Source of the DNA: an uncultured Flavobacteriales bacterium | GTDB taxonomy: Bacteria > Bacteroidota > Bacteroidia > Flavobacteriales_G > Salibacteraceae | NCBI GenBank assembly: GCA_937899835.1 | Contig: CALCCE010000250.1 | Coordinates: 1-64,000 of the forward strand | Direction: 5' to 3' | DNA: 64,000 bases | The notes under the pieces: model-generated | What the model was told of the DNA's origin: nothing | Seen by the model: only the letters and a program-made list of their open reading frames with translations | The model's database searches: none | Shown: piece after piece, positions 52,210-61,817 of the stretch | Position numbering within the stretch: position 1 is the stretch's first letter | Layout: every line of letters starts with the position of its first letter | Position numbers and translations under genes: made by a program

Positions 52210-53544
52210 TTAGGCAATGTTTAAGATTCGTTTCCAACGGGCTTTGCGTGGTTTAATGTTCGTATTAAATTCTTTGTTGAATTTATCACAGATGGACTTT
52301 TCATGCTTGCGGTAAAATTCTGGATCAAAATTGGCGTCTGGTAAGTATTCCAATACATATTCCACACTCCGCTCTTCGTGAAACCACTTATCGAATACGA
52401 CATGGCGCATCCGTATTCCGAAGGTATTAACGCCTACAAAACGGTGAGTGGTTTCATCAAATACCAATTTGACCCCAATGCGTCCTTCCGGGTGTTCCCA
52501 CCAAAAGGATTGTTGTCCTTCCTTGGCCTTGCCAGGAACATCACCATAGGTTTGATATTCAATGTCAAAAAACTTAGCCGAGTTGAACCAAACACCTGGT
52601 TTGTAGGCAGTTTTTTTACCTGTAATAGTGGCTCCAACGGTTTCCCCCATCATCCGGCCAGTATACCACACTTGCTCCATTGGCCTTCGACCGGTAGGGT
52701 GTTGATGGAACTGTGCACAATCGCCAATGGCATAAACATCTGGAATGTTTGTTTCGAGGAACTCATTGACCATAATCCCGCGTTGAGTTTCCAAGTCGCT
52801 TTCTTTGAGGAAGGCTATGTTGGGGCTTACCCCGGCGGTGAGGCCTACAATTTGACATGGTATCTCTTCACCAGTGCTGGTTAGCACTGCACGAGCACGG
52901 CCGTCGTCTCCGGCAATTACTTCTTTCAATTCCGTATTTAAACGCAGATCGACATGGTGTTCACGCATGTGGCGCATGATCATATCACCGTCTTCAGGAG
53001 GCAGTACATTGCCCCAAAAACGGTTTTCACGCACCAAAAACGACACTTTTATATCCCGCGTGAGCATCATTTCGGCGAATTCTACTCCAATCAATCCCCC
53101 GCCAACAATAACGGCACGTTTAGCACCAGGAGAGTTTTCCTCCAAGGTCTCCAAATCCTGATAGCTGTAAAGCCCTTGCACTCCAGGCAAATCTTGACCT
53201 GGCCAGCCAAACTTGTTGGGTTTAGACCCGCAGGCGAGCACCAACACGTCATACGCCATGGGCGCATCGTTGTCAAAATGCAAGGTTTTGTTGGCAAAAT
53301 CTACTTTTTCTACATAGGCGCGTTTGAGGTCGATCCGGTTTTTGGGCCAGAAGTGATCTTCAAACGGTTTGGTATTCTCGAATTTCATGTGCCCCATGTA
53401 GATGTACATTAAGGCTGTACGAGAAAAAAAGTGATCGGTTTCCGCCGAAATTAGAGTAATACGGCATTGGGAATCACGCTTGCGAATGTGCCTGGCAGCT
53501 GTGACACCCGATATTCCGTTTCCAATTATGGCGATGTGGGTCAT
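52210..53544 (-). CDS. FAD/NAD(P)-dependent oxidoreductase
   Basis: 444 residues from the ATG at 53544 (seven extra residues are possible). The pyridine-nucleotide-disulfide-oxidoreductase fold: FAD dinucleotide motif ITHIAIIGNGISGVTAARH-type opening (GNGISG near residue 8), NAD motif AVIVGGGLIGVEFAEMMLT, and FAD-binding end IPDVYAIGDCAQFHQHPTGR. Active-site disulfide cysteines are absent, as in ferredoxin/rubredoxin reductase- and nitrite-reductase-type members. The C-terminal 120 residues are family-specific. It probably moves electrons between NAD(P)H and the polyferredoxin encoded 23 bases downstream. Divergent from the DUF547 gene. Confidence 0.88.
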   Translation of the reverse strand: MTHIAIIGNGISGVTAARHIRKRDSQCRITLISAETDHFFSRTALMYIYMGHMKFENTKPFEDHFWPKNRIDLKRAYVEKVDFANKTLHFDNDAPMAYDVLVLACGSKPNKFGWPGQDLPGVQGLYSYQDLETLEENSPGAKRAVIVGGGLIGVEFAEMMLTRDIKVSFLVRENRFWGNVLPPEDGDMIMRHMREHHVDLRLNTELKEVIAGDDGRARAVLTSTGEEIPCQIVGLTAGVSPNIAFLKESDLETQRGIMVNEFLETNIPDVYAIGDCAQFHQHPTGRRPMEQVWYTGRMMGETVGATITGKKTAYKPGVWFNSAKFFDIEYQTYGDVPGKAKEGQQSFWWEHPEGRIGVKLVFDETTHRFVGVNTFGIRMRHVVFDKWFHEERSVEYVLEYLPDANFDPEFYRKHEKSICDKFNKEFNTNIKPRKARWKRILNIA

Positions 53545-53629
53545 GGTAGAAAAGATAGAATGCAAATAAAGAGTTGGCCTAAAAATTAAAATGTCAATGC
53601 TCTGACAAAATATGGAATCAGTAGCGTGC

Positions 53630-53637
53630 TACATTTG
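53630..53637 (+). promoter_or_regulatory. candidate Bacteroidota -7 element for the DUF547 gene
   Basis: TACATTTG fits the Bacteroidota -7 consensus TANNTTTG and lies 36 bases before the ATG at 53674, in the divergent intergenic region. A TTG -33 box at the proper distance is not obvious (TCTGACA at 53601). Weak candidate. Confidence 0.3.
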
Positions 53638-53673
53638 CAGGGAGCAAAATAGAGATTCTCATACTTGTACAGC

Positions 53674-55320
53674 ATGAACAAATTAGCGCTATTATGGTCC
53701 TTTTCCTTGGTTTTGGCCTCAGGATTGACCTTTGGACAAACTGAATCGGATATTTTCCGGGAAGTTGACCTCTTTTTTCAAAAACATGTAGTCGGCAACA
53801 AAGTAGACTACCAACTTATCGGGCAAGACCGCCAGGGGCTAGAGCAGCTTTCGAAACAGGTTTCTGCTACCAAATGGGAAAAAATGGAGGGCAACACCCA
53901 AAAGGCTTTCTTGATTAATGCCTACAACGTGTTCACGGTTGCTCAAATCATGGAACACTATCCGATCTCCACCAGCCAGGAAGTACCCGGCTTTTTTCAG
54001 CAGACAAAATTCCAGTTGGGGGCCAAAAAATATACGCTCGATCAAATCGAAAATAAGCTTCTTCGACCGGTATTCAAAGACGCGCGGCTGCATTTTGTGT
54101 TGGTTTGCGGAGCAAATGGGTGCCCTCCGATCATTGAGCGCGCTTATCGACCCGAATCGCTCGACCGGCAATTGGAACGCCAAACCCGCCGGGCACTCAA
54201 CGATCCTGGGTTTGTGCGGCTCAATGCCGAAAAGCAACAGGTGGGCTTGTCGCAAATATTCGAATGGTACAAAGGTGATTTTACCAAAGACGGCCAAAGC
54301 CTCACCGATTTCGTGAACCGCTACCGCACCACCCCTATTCCTGAGGGCTATAAAGTGGTGCACTACCCTTACGACTGGTCGCTCAACAGCTATTCCGGCA
54401 CTACGCCTTTTCCAGCTGCGGGAGGTACGGGCACCAGTTTGGTAGAACGACCCACCGGGAGCAACGTACAAACCTTTACTCCATCCGTATTGCTGCGCAA
54501 AGATCAGGTAGAGGTCAAATTGTTCAACAACCTCTACACCCAAACGCATTGGTATAACAATACGGATGGTGAACGCTCGGCTCTCAACCAAAGACAAACC
54601 TTTTACACCGGTATTTTCCAGTTCTTGTATGGTGCTTCTGACCAAGCTAGAATCAATGTAGGTTTTGACGTCAACCTCAAAGGGGTACGCTACGATGGTG
54701 ACCCTGACAGTAGCCCGCTTTTGGTATTTGGTGGAGATTCGGATACTTCCCGCATGACGATTACCTCTTTTGGGCCAAAAATCAAATTTTCGCCCATCAA
54801 AAAACTGGACCACTTTTCTATCCAATCGGCTTTTTGGATTCCGGTAGGTAGTAATTTGGAGGGGTCGCCCTGGATCGATCGCGACCGCTACACCTGGTGG
54901 AACCAATTTTTCTTCGACCATTCGTTTAACGATCATTTCCAGGTCTTTACAGAAGCCGACCTGCTGTTTTGGTTTTCAAAAGACCGGAGCCGAGGCCATC
55001 AGCTTCAAACACCGCTGAGCTTATTTCTAAGCTACTTCCCTACCTCCAAAGCCACGATATATGGCATGGTGCAATACTCGCCCACCTACGAGGAATTGGC
55101 CTCTAATCAAGAGGCCATTGATGTGGGGGCGATCCCAAGATTCACCCACGGACTTGGTGCTGAATGGATGTACAACAACCATTTTGCGCAAACCGGTGTA
55201 GGTGCCAAGTATCAGGTCTTGCAAAACCTGGAGGTGGAAGCCCTCTACACCAACTTCTTTGCTGGTTTTGGTGCAGGTGCGGGTTCTACCTTCAACATCG
55301 GCTTGCGCTTCTTGCGCTAA
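53674..55320 (+). CDS. DUF547 domain fused to an outer-membrane-barrel-like domain
   Basis: 548 residues from the ATG at 53674 (MNKLALLWSF); signal peptide ends near TFGQ. Residues 25-235 match DUF547 (AFLINAYNVFTVAQIMEHYP, LDQIENKLLRPVFKDARLHF, VLVCGANGCPPIIERAY), a cysteine-protease-like fold of unknown activity with its Cys. Residues 260-548 are beta-strand-rich with amphipathic strands and a C-terminal STFNIGLRFLR, ending in aromatic/Arg as outer-membrane barrels do. So one protein seems to carry a periplasmic DUF547 module and an outer-membrane part. It is divergent from the redox pair. Confidence 0.78.
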   Translation: MNKLALLWSFSLVLASGLTFGQTESDIFREVDLFFQKHVVGNKVDYQLIGQDRQGLEQLSKQVSATKWEKMEGNTQKAFLINAYNVFTVAQIMEHYPISTSQEVPGFFQQTKFQLGAKKYTLDQIENKLLRPVFKDARLHFVLVCGANGCPPIIERAYRPESLDRQLERQTRRALNDPGFVRLNAEKQQVGLSQIFEWYKGDFTKDGQSLTDFVNRYRTTPIPEGYKVVHYPYDWSLNSYSGTTPFPAAGGTGTSLVERPTGSNVQTFTPSVLLRKDQVEVKLFNNLYTQTHWYNNTDGERSALNQRQTFYTGIFQFLYGASDQARINVGFDVNLKGVRYDGDPDSSPLLVFGGDSDTSRMTITSFGPKIKFSPIKKLDHFSIQSAFWIPVGSNLEGSPWIDRDRYTWWNQFFFDHSFNDHFQVFTEADLLFWFSKDRSRGHQLQTPLSLFLSYFPTSKATIYGMVQYSPTYEELASNQEAIDVGAIPRFTHGLGAEWMYNNHFAQTGVGAKYQVLQNLEVEALYTNFFAGFGAGAGSTFNIGLRFLR

Positions 55321-55322
55321 GC

Positions 55323-56660
55323 CTAAATGAGCCCTTTCGATTTGAGCTCCAGGTACTTGTTGATGGTATTGATCGATAGGTTTTCTGGCCGGGTGAGGAT
55401 GGACTGAATGCGAAATTTGCGCAATTCCTGTACAACCTGTTTTTTCTCCGAAACAAATTTTTGGGCGATGGTTTGGTAATAGATACCCTCCAGGTCATCT
55501 GCCTCTTTGCTGGAGAAATCGAAAATCTCCGAATTCTCGAAAAACACCACCACCAGCAAATGTTGGCGGTTGATTTTGCGAAGTATTGGCAACACCCGTT
55601 GCAAAGAGTACAGACTTTCGAAATTGGTGTAAAGAAACAACAAACTACGGCCCTTCACTACGTTGCGAACGGAGTGGTAGAGCAGTTCATAGTTGGCCTC
55701 TAATTTTCGATCCTGTTCGCGATATAGCGCATCTACAATTTTTTGCAATTGCCCTTTTTTGCGTTCGGCCCGAATGCTGGACCCCAATTTGTCGGAAAAG
55801 GTGATGAGACCAGCCTTATCGTGTTTGTAGAGGGCAATGTTGGAAATGACCAAACTGGTATTGATGCTGTGATCGAGCAAACTTAGCCCATCGAAAGGCA
55901 TGCGCATGGAGCGACTTTTGTCGATGACCGAATAAATTTGCTGGGCTTTTTCGTCTTCGAACTGATTCACCATCAATTCATTGCGCTTGCTAGTAGCTTT
56001 CCAGTTGATGCTTCTGAAATCATCGCCCCGCACGTAGTTTTTGATCTGCTCAAATTCGTAGCTGTGTCCCAAACGCCGAATGCGTTTGATTCCCTGAATG
56101 TTGGAGGTGCGGGAGAAGGCCATGAGTTCATAGCGCTTCATTTGAATAAAACTGGGATAGACCGGCACACTGGCGGCTTCGTTAAAACGAAAACGCCTGC
56201 GCAATAATCCCAAAGAAGTCATAGCAAAAGCCAACACTTGTCCGTAGGTATATTCTCCCCGTTCTAAAGGTCGAATTTCGTAGCTGAGCTGCCTTTTTTC
56301 TGCTCCGGCAACGGTAACCAAAATGCGCAAATCACGCCTCTGTAATTGTGGCGGTAGTTCGTCCAGAATCAACAACCGCAGCTGAAGGCCCGACAGGTTG
56401 ACCAAATCGAGGTAGATGCTATTGTCATCGCCCAAGGATAAGGATTCGGGCAACTTCCGGTGAATGGAAAGCCGCACTCGGGGGTGAAACAGCAAAATCC
56501 CATCCACGACCAGCAACGCTACAAATACTAACAAGACGGTTTTGGCCAAGGCGAACAGCAAGGGCACAAAAAAGCTGGTAATGAACAGCGCCACCAACCC
56601 TCCAAAGGCCAGAAAAAAGCGATCGGACAAATAAAGGTTGGACAGGAATTTGATTTTCAT
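55323..56660 (-). CDS. DUF58 protein with von Willebrand-like fold
   Basis: 445 residues from the ATG at 56660. Two N-terminal membrane helices (about 15-50) precede a beta-sandwich. The DUF58 core follows: RLGHSYEFEQIKNYVRGDDF, RSINWKATSKRNELMVNQFE, then an altered MIDAS-like segment YSVIDKSRSMRMPF (DxSxS-type). DUF58 proteins work with MoxR ATPases in the assembly or activation of metal or envelope complexes. Here the MoxR gene is immediately upstream with overlapping start and stop. Conserved cluster with DUF4350, DUF4129 and SpoIIM genes. Confidence 0.9.
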   Translation of the reverse strand: MKIKFLSNLYLSDRFFLAFGGLVALFITSFFVPLLFALAKTVLLVFVALLVVDGILLFHPRVRLSIHRKLPESLSLGDDNSIYLDLVNLSGLQLRLLILDELPPQLQRRDLRILVTVAGAEKRQLSYEIRPLERGEYTYGQVLAFAMTSLGLLRRRFRFNEAASVPVYPSFIQMKRYELMAFSRTSNIQGIKRIRRLGHSYEFEQIKNYVRGDDFRSINWKATSKRNELMVNQFEDEKAQQIYSVIDKSRSMRMPFDGLSLLDHSINTSLVISNIALYKHDKAGLITFSDKLGSSIRAERKKGQLQKIVDALYREQDRKLEANYELLYHSVRNVVKGRSLLFLYTNFESLYSLQRVLPILRKINRQHLLVVVFFENSEIFDFSSKEADDLEGIYYQTIAQKFVSEKKQVVQELRKFRIQSILTRPENLSINTINKYLELKSKGLI

Positions 56661-57817
56661 CAACGGGGGACTTCGATCTTCTGAATGATTTCGTTGACGA
56701 TGTCGCCTACTTCGATACCTTCCATCTCCCGATCGGGAGAAATAACCACCCGGTGGTTGAGCACCGGAAGGGTTACAAATTTGATGTCGTCGGGAGTTAC
56801 GAAATCGCGCCCCCGCATGGCTGCTATGGCTTTGGAAGACCGCAAAATGGCCAGAGAGGCACGTGGAGAGGCTCCTAAGTAAAGGTCTCCATTGTTGCGG
56901 GTATCGTTCACCAACCGGGCGATGTATTCGATCAATTGATCGCTGATGTGAATGCGTTCTACAATGGCCTGGCAGTTTTTGATGGTCTCGGCCGTCATCA
57001 CCGATTTTACTTCTTCAGTTACCCGCATGGTAAAATCCTGACGAAAACGCTTGAGAATATCAATTTCTTCGTTCAAACTCGGATAATCGAGCACCACTTT
57101 GAACAGGAACCGGTCCAGCTGGGCTTCAGGCAATTGGTAGGTTCCCTCCTGCTCGATCGGGTTTTGGGTAGCGATCACCTGGAAGGGGAACTCCATGGGA
57201 TAGGTGGTACCATCAACGGTGACTTGCCGTTCTTCCATCACCTCGAAAAGGGCGGCCTGGGTTTTGGCCGGGGCCCGGTTGATCTCATCAATCAACACAA
57301 TGTTGGAAAAGATGGGACCGGCATTGAAATTGAATTCCGAATCTTTCAAGTTGAAAATAGAGGTTCCGGTAACATCGGTGGGCATCAGATCCGGCGTGAA
57401 CTGAATGCGGCTAAAATCAACCGAAAGGGTTTTGGAAAGTAACCGTGCCGATAAGGTTTTGGCAATGCCGGGAACACCTTCCAACAGAATGTGCCCTCCG
57501 GTGAACAATCCAGCCAACAGCAGATCGATCATGCGGTCCTGCCCAACAATTACCTTGCGGATTTCGGTTTTGGCTCCCTCTACGGCTTGCTTAATTTTTA
57601 TCAAATCTGGATTGGCCGGGCGGAATGCTGCGTTTTCAGAAACTGGCACTGGCGCTTCAGCGGCTGCTTTATTGCCTACTGGTTCAGCAATTGCCGGAGT
57701 TTCTTTCTCAGCGGCTTCCAGCTTGTCGGCTTCCGGTTGGTTTTCCGGTGCTGGCGTGCCTTCCGTTTCATTTTCTTTTTTATGCGGCTCTTCCTGTGGG
57801 AGTTGAGATTCTTCCAT
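56660..57817 (-). CDS. MoxR-family AAA+ ATPase
   Basis: 385 residues. The first 68 residues are an unusual acidic, Glu/Pro/Ala-rich extension (for example EENATEGTPAPENQPEAD-like composition), absent from most MoxR proteins. The AAA+ core has Walker A GVPGIAKT (114-121), Walker B VLIDEI (174-179), sensor 1 in VIATQNPIEQEGTYQLPEAQ, arginine finger LDRFLFKV, and the C-terminal helical lid with sensor 2 (LGASPRASLAILRSSKA). It acts as a chaperone-like ATPase for the products of the neighbouring DUF58 and DUF4350/4129 genes. Confidence 0.93.
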   Translation of the reverse strand: MEESQLPQEEPHKKENETEGTPAPENQPEADKLEAAEKETPAIAEPVGNKAAAEAPVPVSENAAFRPANPDLIKIKQAVEGAKTEIRKVIVGQDRMIDLLLAGLFTGGHILLEGVPGIAKTLSARLLSKTLSVDFSRIQFTPDLMPTDVTGTSIFNLKDSEFNFNAGPIFSNIVLIDEINRAPAKTQAALFEVMEERQVTVDGTTYPMEFPFQVIATQNPIEQEGTYQLPEAQLDRFLFKVVLDYPSLNEEIDILKRFRQDFTMRVTEEVKSVMTAETIKNCQAIVERIHISDQLIEYIARLVNDTRNNGDLYLGASPRASLAILRSSKAIAAMRGRDFVTPDDIKFVTLPVLNHRVVISPDREMEGIEVGDIVNEIIQKIEVPR

Positions 57818-57828
57818 GGTCGATGGTT

Positions 57829-59118
57829 CTATTTACAGTTGTCGTAAAACTTTTGCAGGGCGTGGTGGAGATTGACCAACAGAAAATCGTCGATCTGGTC
57901 GCGTTTTTCTACCACGGCAAAATGATTGAATATGGTTTTTATATCGTCGTAAGGTAATTGCGATTTGAGGGCGATCTTTTTGATCAGTGCTTCGTCCATT
58001 TCGTTGGTAGACAAGCGGTAACGATCGCGCACAAAAGCGAGGAACAATTTCATTTTATGTACGGCCAGCTTTTGGTGGTCGTTTTGCAGGAAATAGAGCC
58101 TGCCAATGGTTTGAATGTACTCCAAAGAAGTATTGGGGTTGCCTTCGAGTACCGGAATCACCCGCTGTTCGCGCTTGGATCGGAATAAGAAATACAGCAG
58201 CGTACCCGCCAGAAGCAAGTACCACGCCCAGCGCAAAGCAGGCTCGGATAAAATGAATTGCAATGGCCCCTGGCGCGCCATTCCTGGTTTTTCCCGAGGA
58301 GTTTCCTGGCTTCTTTCCCGATGAAAGTATTTGTGGTAAAAATCGTAGTAGATATCTCCCTCCAACAGGTGCCCAAATACCTTCTCAGTGTACTCCAGGT
58401 TGTCGCGGTGACGCATGTAGTAATTGGTGAACGCCAGCGGGTTGGAATGCAGGAAAAAAGCACCTTCACCATAATCTACCCGAATAAAGTTGATGTAGCC
58501 TTCGTCAAATTCACCCAAGCAAACAAAAGGAAGGTAATCGATGCAAAACTCGTTGGTATCAATGTAGGTAAACTCGTACTGAACAGGTTCGAACTTGTAG
58601 TGGAACGAAACGTTGTAGCCCTTTTCGGTGCGGAGATTTGGATGCAGAAAATTGAGGTTGATGGAGCTATCGGTATAGATCGGGTAGCTTTCCATGTAGC
58701 CGCACTCAAAAAAGCGCAATTCCGACATCACATCGTAGGGCAGGTTTTTCGTAGCGATGAAAGCATTATTGCCCGAGGCCACGTATTCCATCAGGTGATC
58801 AAAATCTCCTCCCCGATCGAGGTAGAGGTAATCGCCTATCAACAAGAGGTTCGACCGTGGTCCATTGTTTTTCAGCGGCAGCGATTCTACCAGAGAATTG
58901 TTGATCGGATGAAACTGCTGGTCGGGGAACTCATCTTTCAGCAGTTGAAACAGCAAGTACAACCCATAAGGTTGGCGGTCGCCTTCCTCGTAGCTTTCGT
59001 ACCAGACCAGTCGTCGTTCAGCGCGTTGGTTGGCCCACAAAATCAGCAAAATGCCCAATACGACCACCCCCAGGAGGATGAAGTAGCCGTTTTTGTTGCT
59101 CATATTGCCCCCACTCAT
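57829..59118 (-). CDS. DUF4350 membrane-anchored protein
   Basis: 429 residues. One N-terminal membrane helix (about 14-30), then the DUF4350 domain (ESYEEGDRQPYGLYLLFQLL, then LLIGDYLYLDRGGDF and a glutamine-amidotransferase-like DHLMEYVASGNNAFIATKNL), and a second membrane helix near 285-305 before a cytosolic helical end. DUF4350 is a standard companion of MoxR-DUF58 genes and may sense or transport. It overlaps the DUF4129 gene by 4 bases (ATGA) and is separated from MoxR by 11 bases. Confidence 0.87.
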   Translation of the reverse strand: MSGGNMSNKNGYFILLGVVVLGILLILWANQRAERRLVWYESYEEGDRQPYGLYLLFQLLKDEFPDQQFHPINNSLVESLPLKNNGPRSNLLLIGDYLYLDRGGDFDHLMEYVASGNNAFIATKNLPYDVMSELRFFECGYMESYPIYTDSSINLNFLHPNLRTEKGYNVSFHYKFEPVQYEFTYIDTNEFCIDYLPFVCLGEFDEGYINFIRVDYGEGAFFLHSNPLAFTNYYMRHRDNLEYTEKVFGHLLEGDIYYDFYHKYFHRERSQETPREKPGMARQGPLQFILSEPALRWAWYLLLAGTLLYFLFRSKREQRVIPVLEGNPNTSLEYIQTIGRLYFLQNDHQKLAVHKMKLFLAFVRDRYRLSTNEMDEALIKKIALKSQLPYDDIKTIFNHFAVVEKRDQIDDFLLVNLHHALQKFYDNCK

Positions 59119-59858
59119 GATCCGGTTGAATTTTTGAGTTGGGCAATGAACTGCTCGTACTGTGGTTGCAACTGTAAAAAGAGTTCTTCAGTAAGGCGCA
59201 ACTCACCGTACCAAACGATTTCAAACAAGTAAGTTAATTCCCCAAAAGGGGCATACCAGCGCGAACCGGAAAGTTCGTAGAGGTAATCGCCATTGGTTTT
59301 GTCTTTTTTCCAGCGAATTCGGTTTTGCAGGCTGAGCTCTTTAAGTACCGCCAAGAATTGCAAGCGGATGGCAAGGTGGTAGTTGCCTGCTTCCATCGCC
59401 TCCCGCAGGGCGCGGTCTACGTCCGACTCCGTCAGGTTATCTTCGATTTCTTCCAGAGTGAAACCTGCCTTTTTTGCAATCTTTTTATTGCTAAACAGGG
59501 CAGAATTGCCAAATATCTTCCAGATAACAAAGCCCAATATCACGAGGATCACGGCAAAGAAGAGGACTTGAAAAAAGGCTCCACCTGAAATACCATCGCT
59601 CGATAACTTTGAATCCCCGGATTGTGTTCCTCCTTCGCTTTCCGGCAAGGGTTCAGGCGTTTCTTCTTCTTCTTCGTAGCGAGAATAATCCAATTCTCGG
59701 GTAAGGCCTTTCCAGGTTTCTTCGTTGAACGGACGGGGTTCTACTTCTTCATCGAGGTAATCGCGTTGGGCGACATCGTCTTCATCGTTGTCTTGAGCCC
59801 ACAACACAGACAGCCCCAACAGCAAGCTCAACAAAACCAAAAAGGTTTTTCTCATCAT
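59115..59858 (-). CDS. DUF4129 membrane protein
   Basis: 247 residues from the ATG ATG at 59858, just after the stop of the SpoIIM gene; an earlier start would overlap that gene. Signal peptide (LVLLSLLLGLSVLWAQ), an acidic linker, one membrane helix (QVLFFAVILVILGFVIWKIF) and the C-terminal DUF4129 domain (DRALREAMEAGNYHLAIRLQ, LFLQLQPQYEQFIAQL). It follows the rule for MoxR clusters, where DUF4129 lies between SpoIIM and DUF4350. A link of the cluster to transglutaminase-like proteins has been noted elsewhere. Confidence 0.87.
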   Translation of the reverse strand: MMRKTFLVLLSLLLGLSVLWAQDNDEDDVAQRDYLDEEVEPRPFNEETWKGLTRELDYSRYEEEEETPEPLPESEGGTQSGDSKLSSDGISGGAFFQVLFFAVILVILGFVIWKIFGNSALFSNKKIAKKAGFTLEEIEDNLTESDVDRALREAMEAGNYHLAIRLQFLAVLKELSLQNRIRWKKDKTNGDYLYELSGSRWYAPFGELTYLFEIVWYGELRLTEELFLQLQPQYEQFIAQLKNSTGS

Positions 59859-59862
59859 GGCT

Positions 59863-61758
59863 TTATTCCACGAGATCGATGCCAAACTGCGATTTCTTTT
59901 TACCAATTTGGGTAATCCGTTGTTTGAGGGTAACGGCTTCTTTCATTTCCCGGATGCTGTAATACAACAAACTGTTGCCAATGAGCAACAGCGGGATGGC
60001 GAGGTGAAGCACAAAAACCCAACTAAAGGCAAAGGCCGTGGTGAGAATCTTGTCTACCAGCGCATCTTCAAAAACGAGGTTGTCGTTGAGAATGCCAAAA
60101 TAGAGGTAGCTCAGGGGGGAGTTGACCAAAAACATGAGCAACGCTGAAAAGGCGGTGATCATTATGCTGAGCCCAAACAAGCGAAACCAATAGCCGCTGA
60201 GCAGTGAAATGGTTTTGCCCAGCCCGGCAAACGCTCCCACCTTTTCTTTGAGGGAGAGGTGCAGCCACATGGCACAAAAGGATTGCAAAAACAAGTATGC
60301 GATCCACACCAGGGCCACCACCAATGCATTGTTGAACGGAATCAACAGCAAGGCCAGTAGGGTAATCAAACTTAAGGTTACCGGAAAAAATGCTGTTCGG
60401 GTAAACTGCCATAGGCTGTTCCAGCTGTTCCCGGCCTTTTTGGCGGGCTGGTCGGCATCGGTCACCAGCAAGTATTGGGTCAAATTGCAAATGAGCCAAA
60501 AACCGGGCAAGCTCACCAGGAGGTAAGCCCAGCCGTTCATCTCGCCAAAGAAACCAGCTAGGTTGGGAAAAATGGCAAACCATCCTGATTCCAGGTAAAA
60601 GTACCCTTCAATGAAGTCGTAGAGGAAGGTCCAGAAAAGACCAATAAACAGCAGCGAAGCAAAAAACGAGGTGCGAAACAAGCGGCCGATGTACTTTTTG
60701 TAAAGGGCAAATGCTTCGGTAAAAATTTCCCCATTGCCCCGCATGCGCTGGTAATTGATAACGGTTTTACGATCGGGCTGTACCCGATTGTCTTTCAAGG
60801 GTTTGCTCCATCCTCGGCGGTTGAGCAATCGGGGATAAAGGCCAAAATAACCCAAGATGAACAACAGCGAAAAAACAATGATGCCGACCTGAAAAATGTC
60901 AGCCACATCGGTGTAGCGGGTCACGAAGCTTTCTAAAAAAGCGGCAAAAGCAATGATGGGAGCGATGCCCAACATAATTTTTATTCCCCGCTTGGCAGAT
61001 AACAGGAACGATTGCAAACGGGAATAGGAGCCGGGAAAGACCAGTCCCTTGCCCATCGTGATGCCCGCTGCCCCTCCAATAATAATGGCGCTGATTTCCA
61101 GGGTACCATGGATCCAAATGGCCAGTACCGATTCTTGCAATACATCGTGCTGATAGAAGAAATATTGGAACGCTCCTACCATGATCCCGTTGTAGAGCAG
61201 AATATAAACCGTACCCACAATGAACAGGGCTCCCAAAGCGAAAGCCCCAAAAGCCACCCGCAGGTTGTTGAAAGCAATTCTTAGAAAATCGTAAGAAGAG
61301 TCCCCGTCTTTGTAAACCGCCATCGGGTCGCCTTTTTCGATGTTTTCCAGGGTCATGTCCACATAACCATCTCCCAAGATCACCCTTGGAAAGTTGGGGT
61401 CGAAATGCGAACTCACGGCCCCTGCAATGGCAAAGAAGGCGAAAATGAGAAAGGAAATCAGGAAGGCCCTGCGTTCCAGGTAATTGACTTGTGGCAATTC
61501 TTCTTTCCAGAAAAAGAGCAAGCGCTGAAACTTTGGCTTGGTATTTTTGTAAATGCTACTGAACACCTGCTGAGCAAGGCTGTTCAGATAAACCCTGACG
61601 GAGCGATTGGGATAAAAGGTTCTGGAATAGCTGAGGTCTTCGGTAATTTGGACAAACAGCTCACTGAGCTGGTCGGGGTCCTTTTTTTTCAACTTCAGTA
61701 TTTGCTCAAACCTGGCCCACTTTTTCTTATTTTGCTCAATGAATTTTGACTCACGCAT
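59863..61758 (-). CDS. stage II sporulation protein M (SpoIIM)-like membrane protein, extended
   Basis: 631 residues, about twice the length of a minimal SpoIIM/DUF95 protein. Residues 1-100 are a cytosolic helical N-terminus. The SpoIIM domain follows (DFLRIAFNNLRVAFGAFALG, YNGIMVGAFQYFFYQHDVLQ, WIHGTLEISAIIIGGAAGIT with the conserved HG..E). A second half of six more membrane helices (about 350-600) is unlike the classical family and may be a fused partner domain. The HGxxE motif is the best mark of the family. First gene of the minus-strand cluster, divergent from the RDD gene. Confidence 0.85.
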   Translation of the reverse strand: MRESKFIEQNKKKWARFEQILKLKKKDPDQLSELFVQITEDLSYSRTFYPNRSVRVYLNSLAQQVFSSIYKNTKPKFQRLLFFWKEELPQVNYLERRAFLISFLIFAFFAIAGAVSSHFDPNFPRVILGDGYVDMTLENIEKGDPMAVYKDGDSSYDFLRIAFNNLRVAFGAFALGALFIVGTVYILLYNGIMVGAFQYFFYQHDVLQESVLAIWIHGTLEISAIIIGGAAGITMGKGLVFPGSYSRLQSFLLSAKRGIKIMLGIAPIIAFAAFLESFVTRYTDVADIFQVGIIVFSLLFILGYFGLYPRLLNRRGWSKPLKDNRVQPDRKTVINYQRMRGNGEIFTEAFALYKKYIGRLFRTSFFASLLFIGLFWTFLYDFIEGYFYLESGWFAIFPNLAGFFGEMNGWAYLLVSLPGFWLICNLTQYLLVTDADQPAKKAGNSWNSLWQFTRTAFFPVTLSLITLLALLLIPFNNALVVALVWIAYLFLQSFCAMWLHLSLKEKVGAFAGLGKTISLLSGYWFRLFGLSIMITAFSALLMFLVNSPLSYLYFGILNDNLVFEDALVDKILTTAFAFSWVFVLHLAIPLLLIGNSLLYYSIREMKEAVTLKQRITQIGKKKSQFGIDLVE

Positions 61759-61817
61759 CCGGGCAAGGGATATTGGGGGAAGAAGTAAAGCGGTAAATTT
61801 AGGAATTATCTACCGAC

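Noticed and set aside
53839-54936. Long antisense ORF inside the DUF547 gene
   Set aside because: It is the shadow of a strong coding frame on the other strand and shows no recognisable domain.
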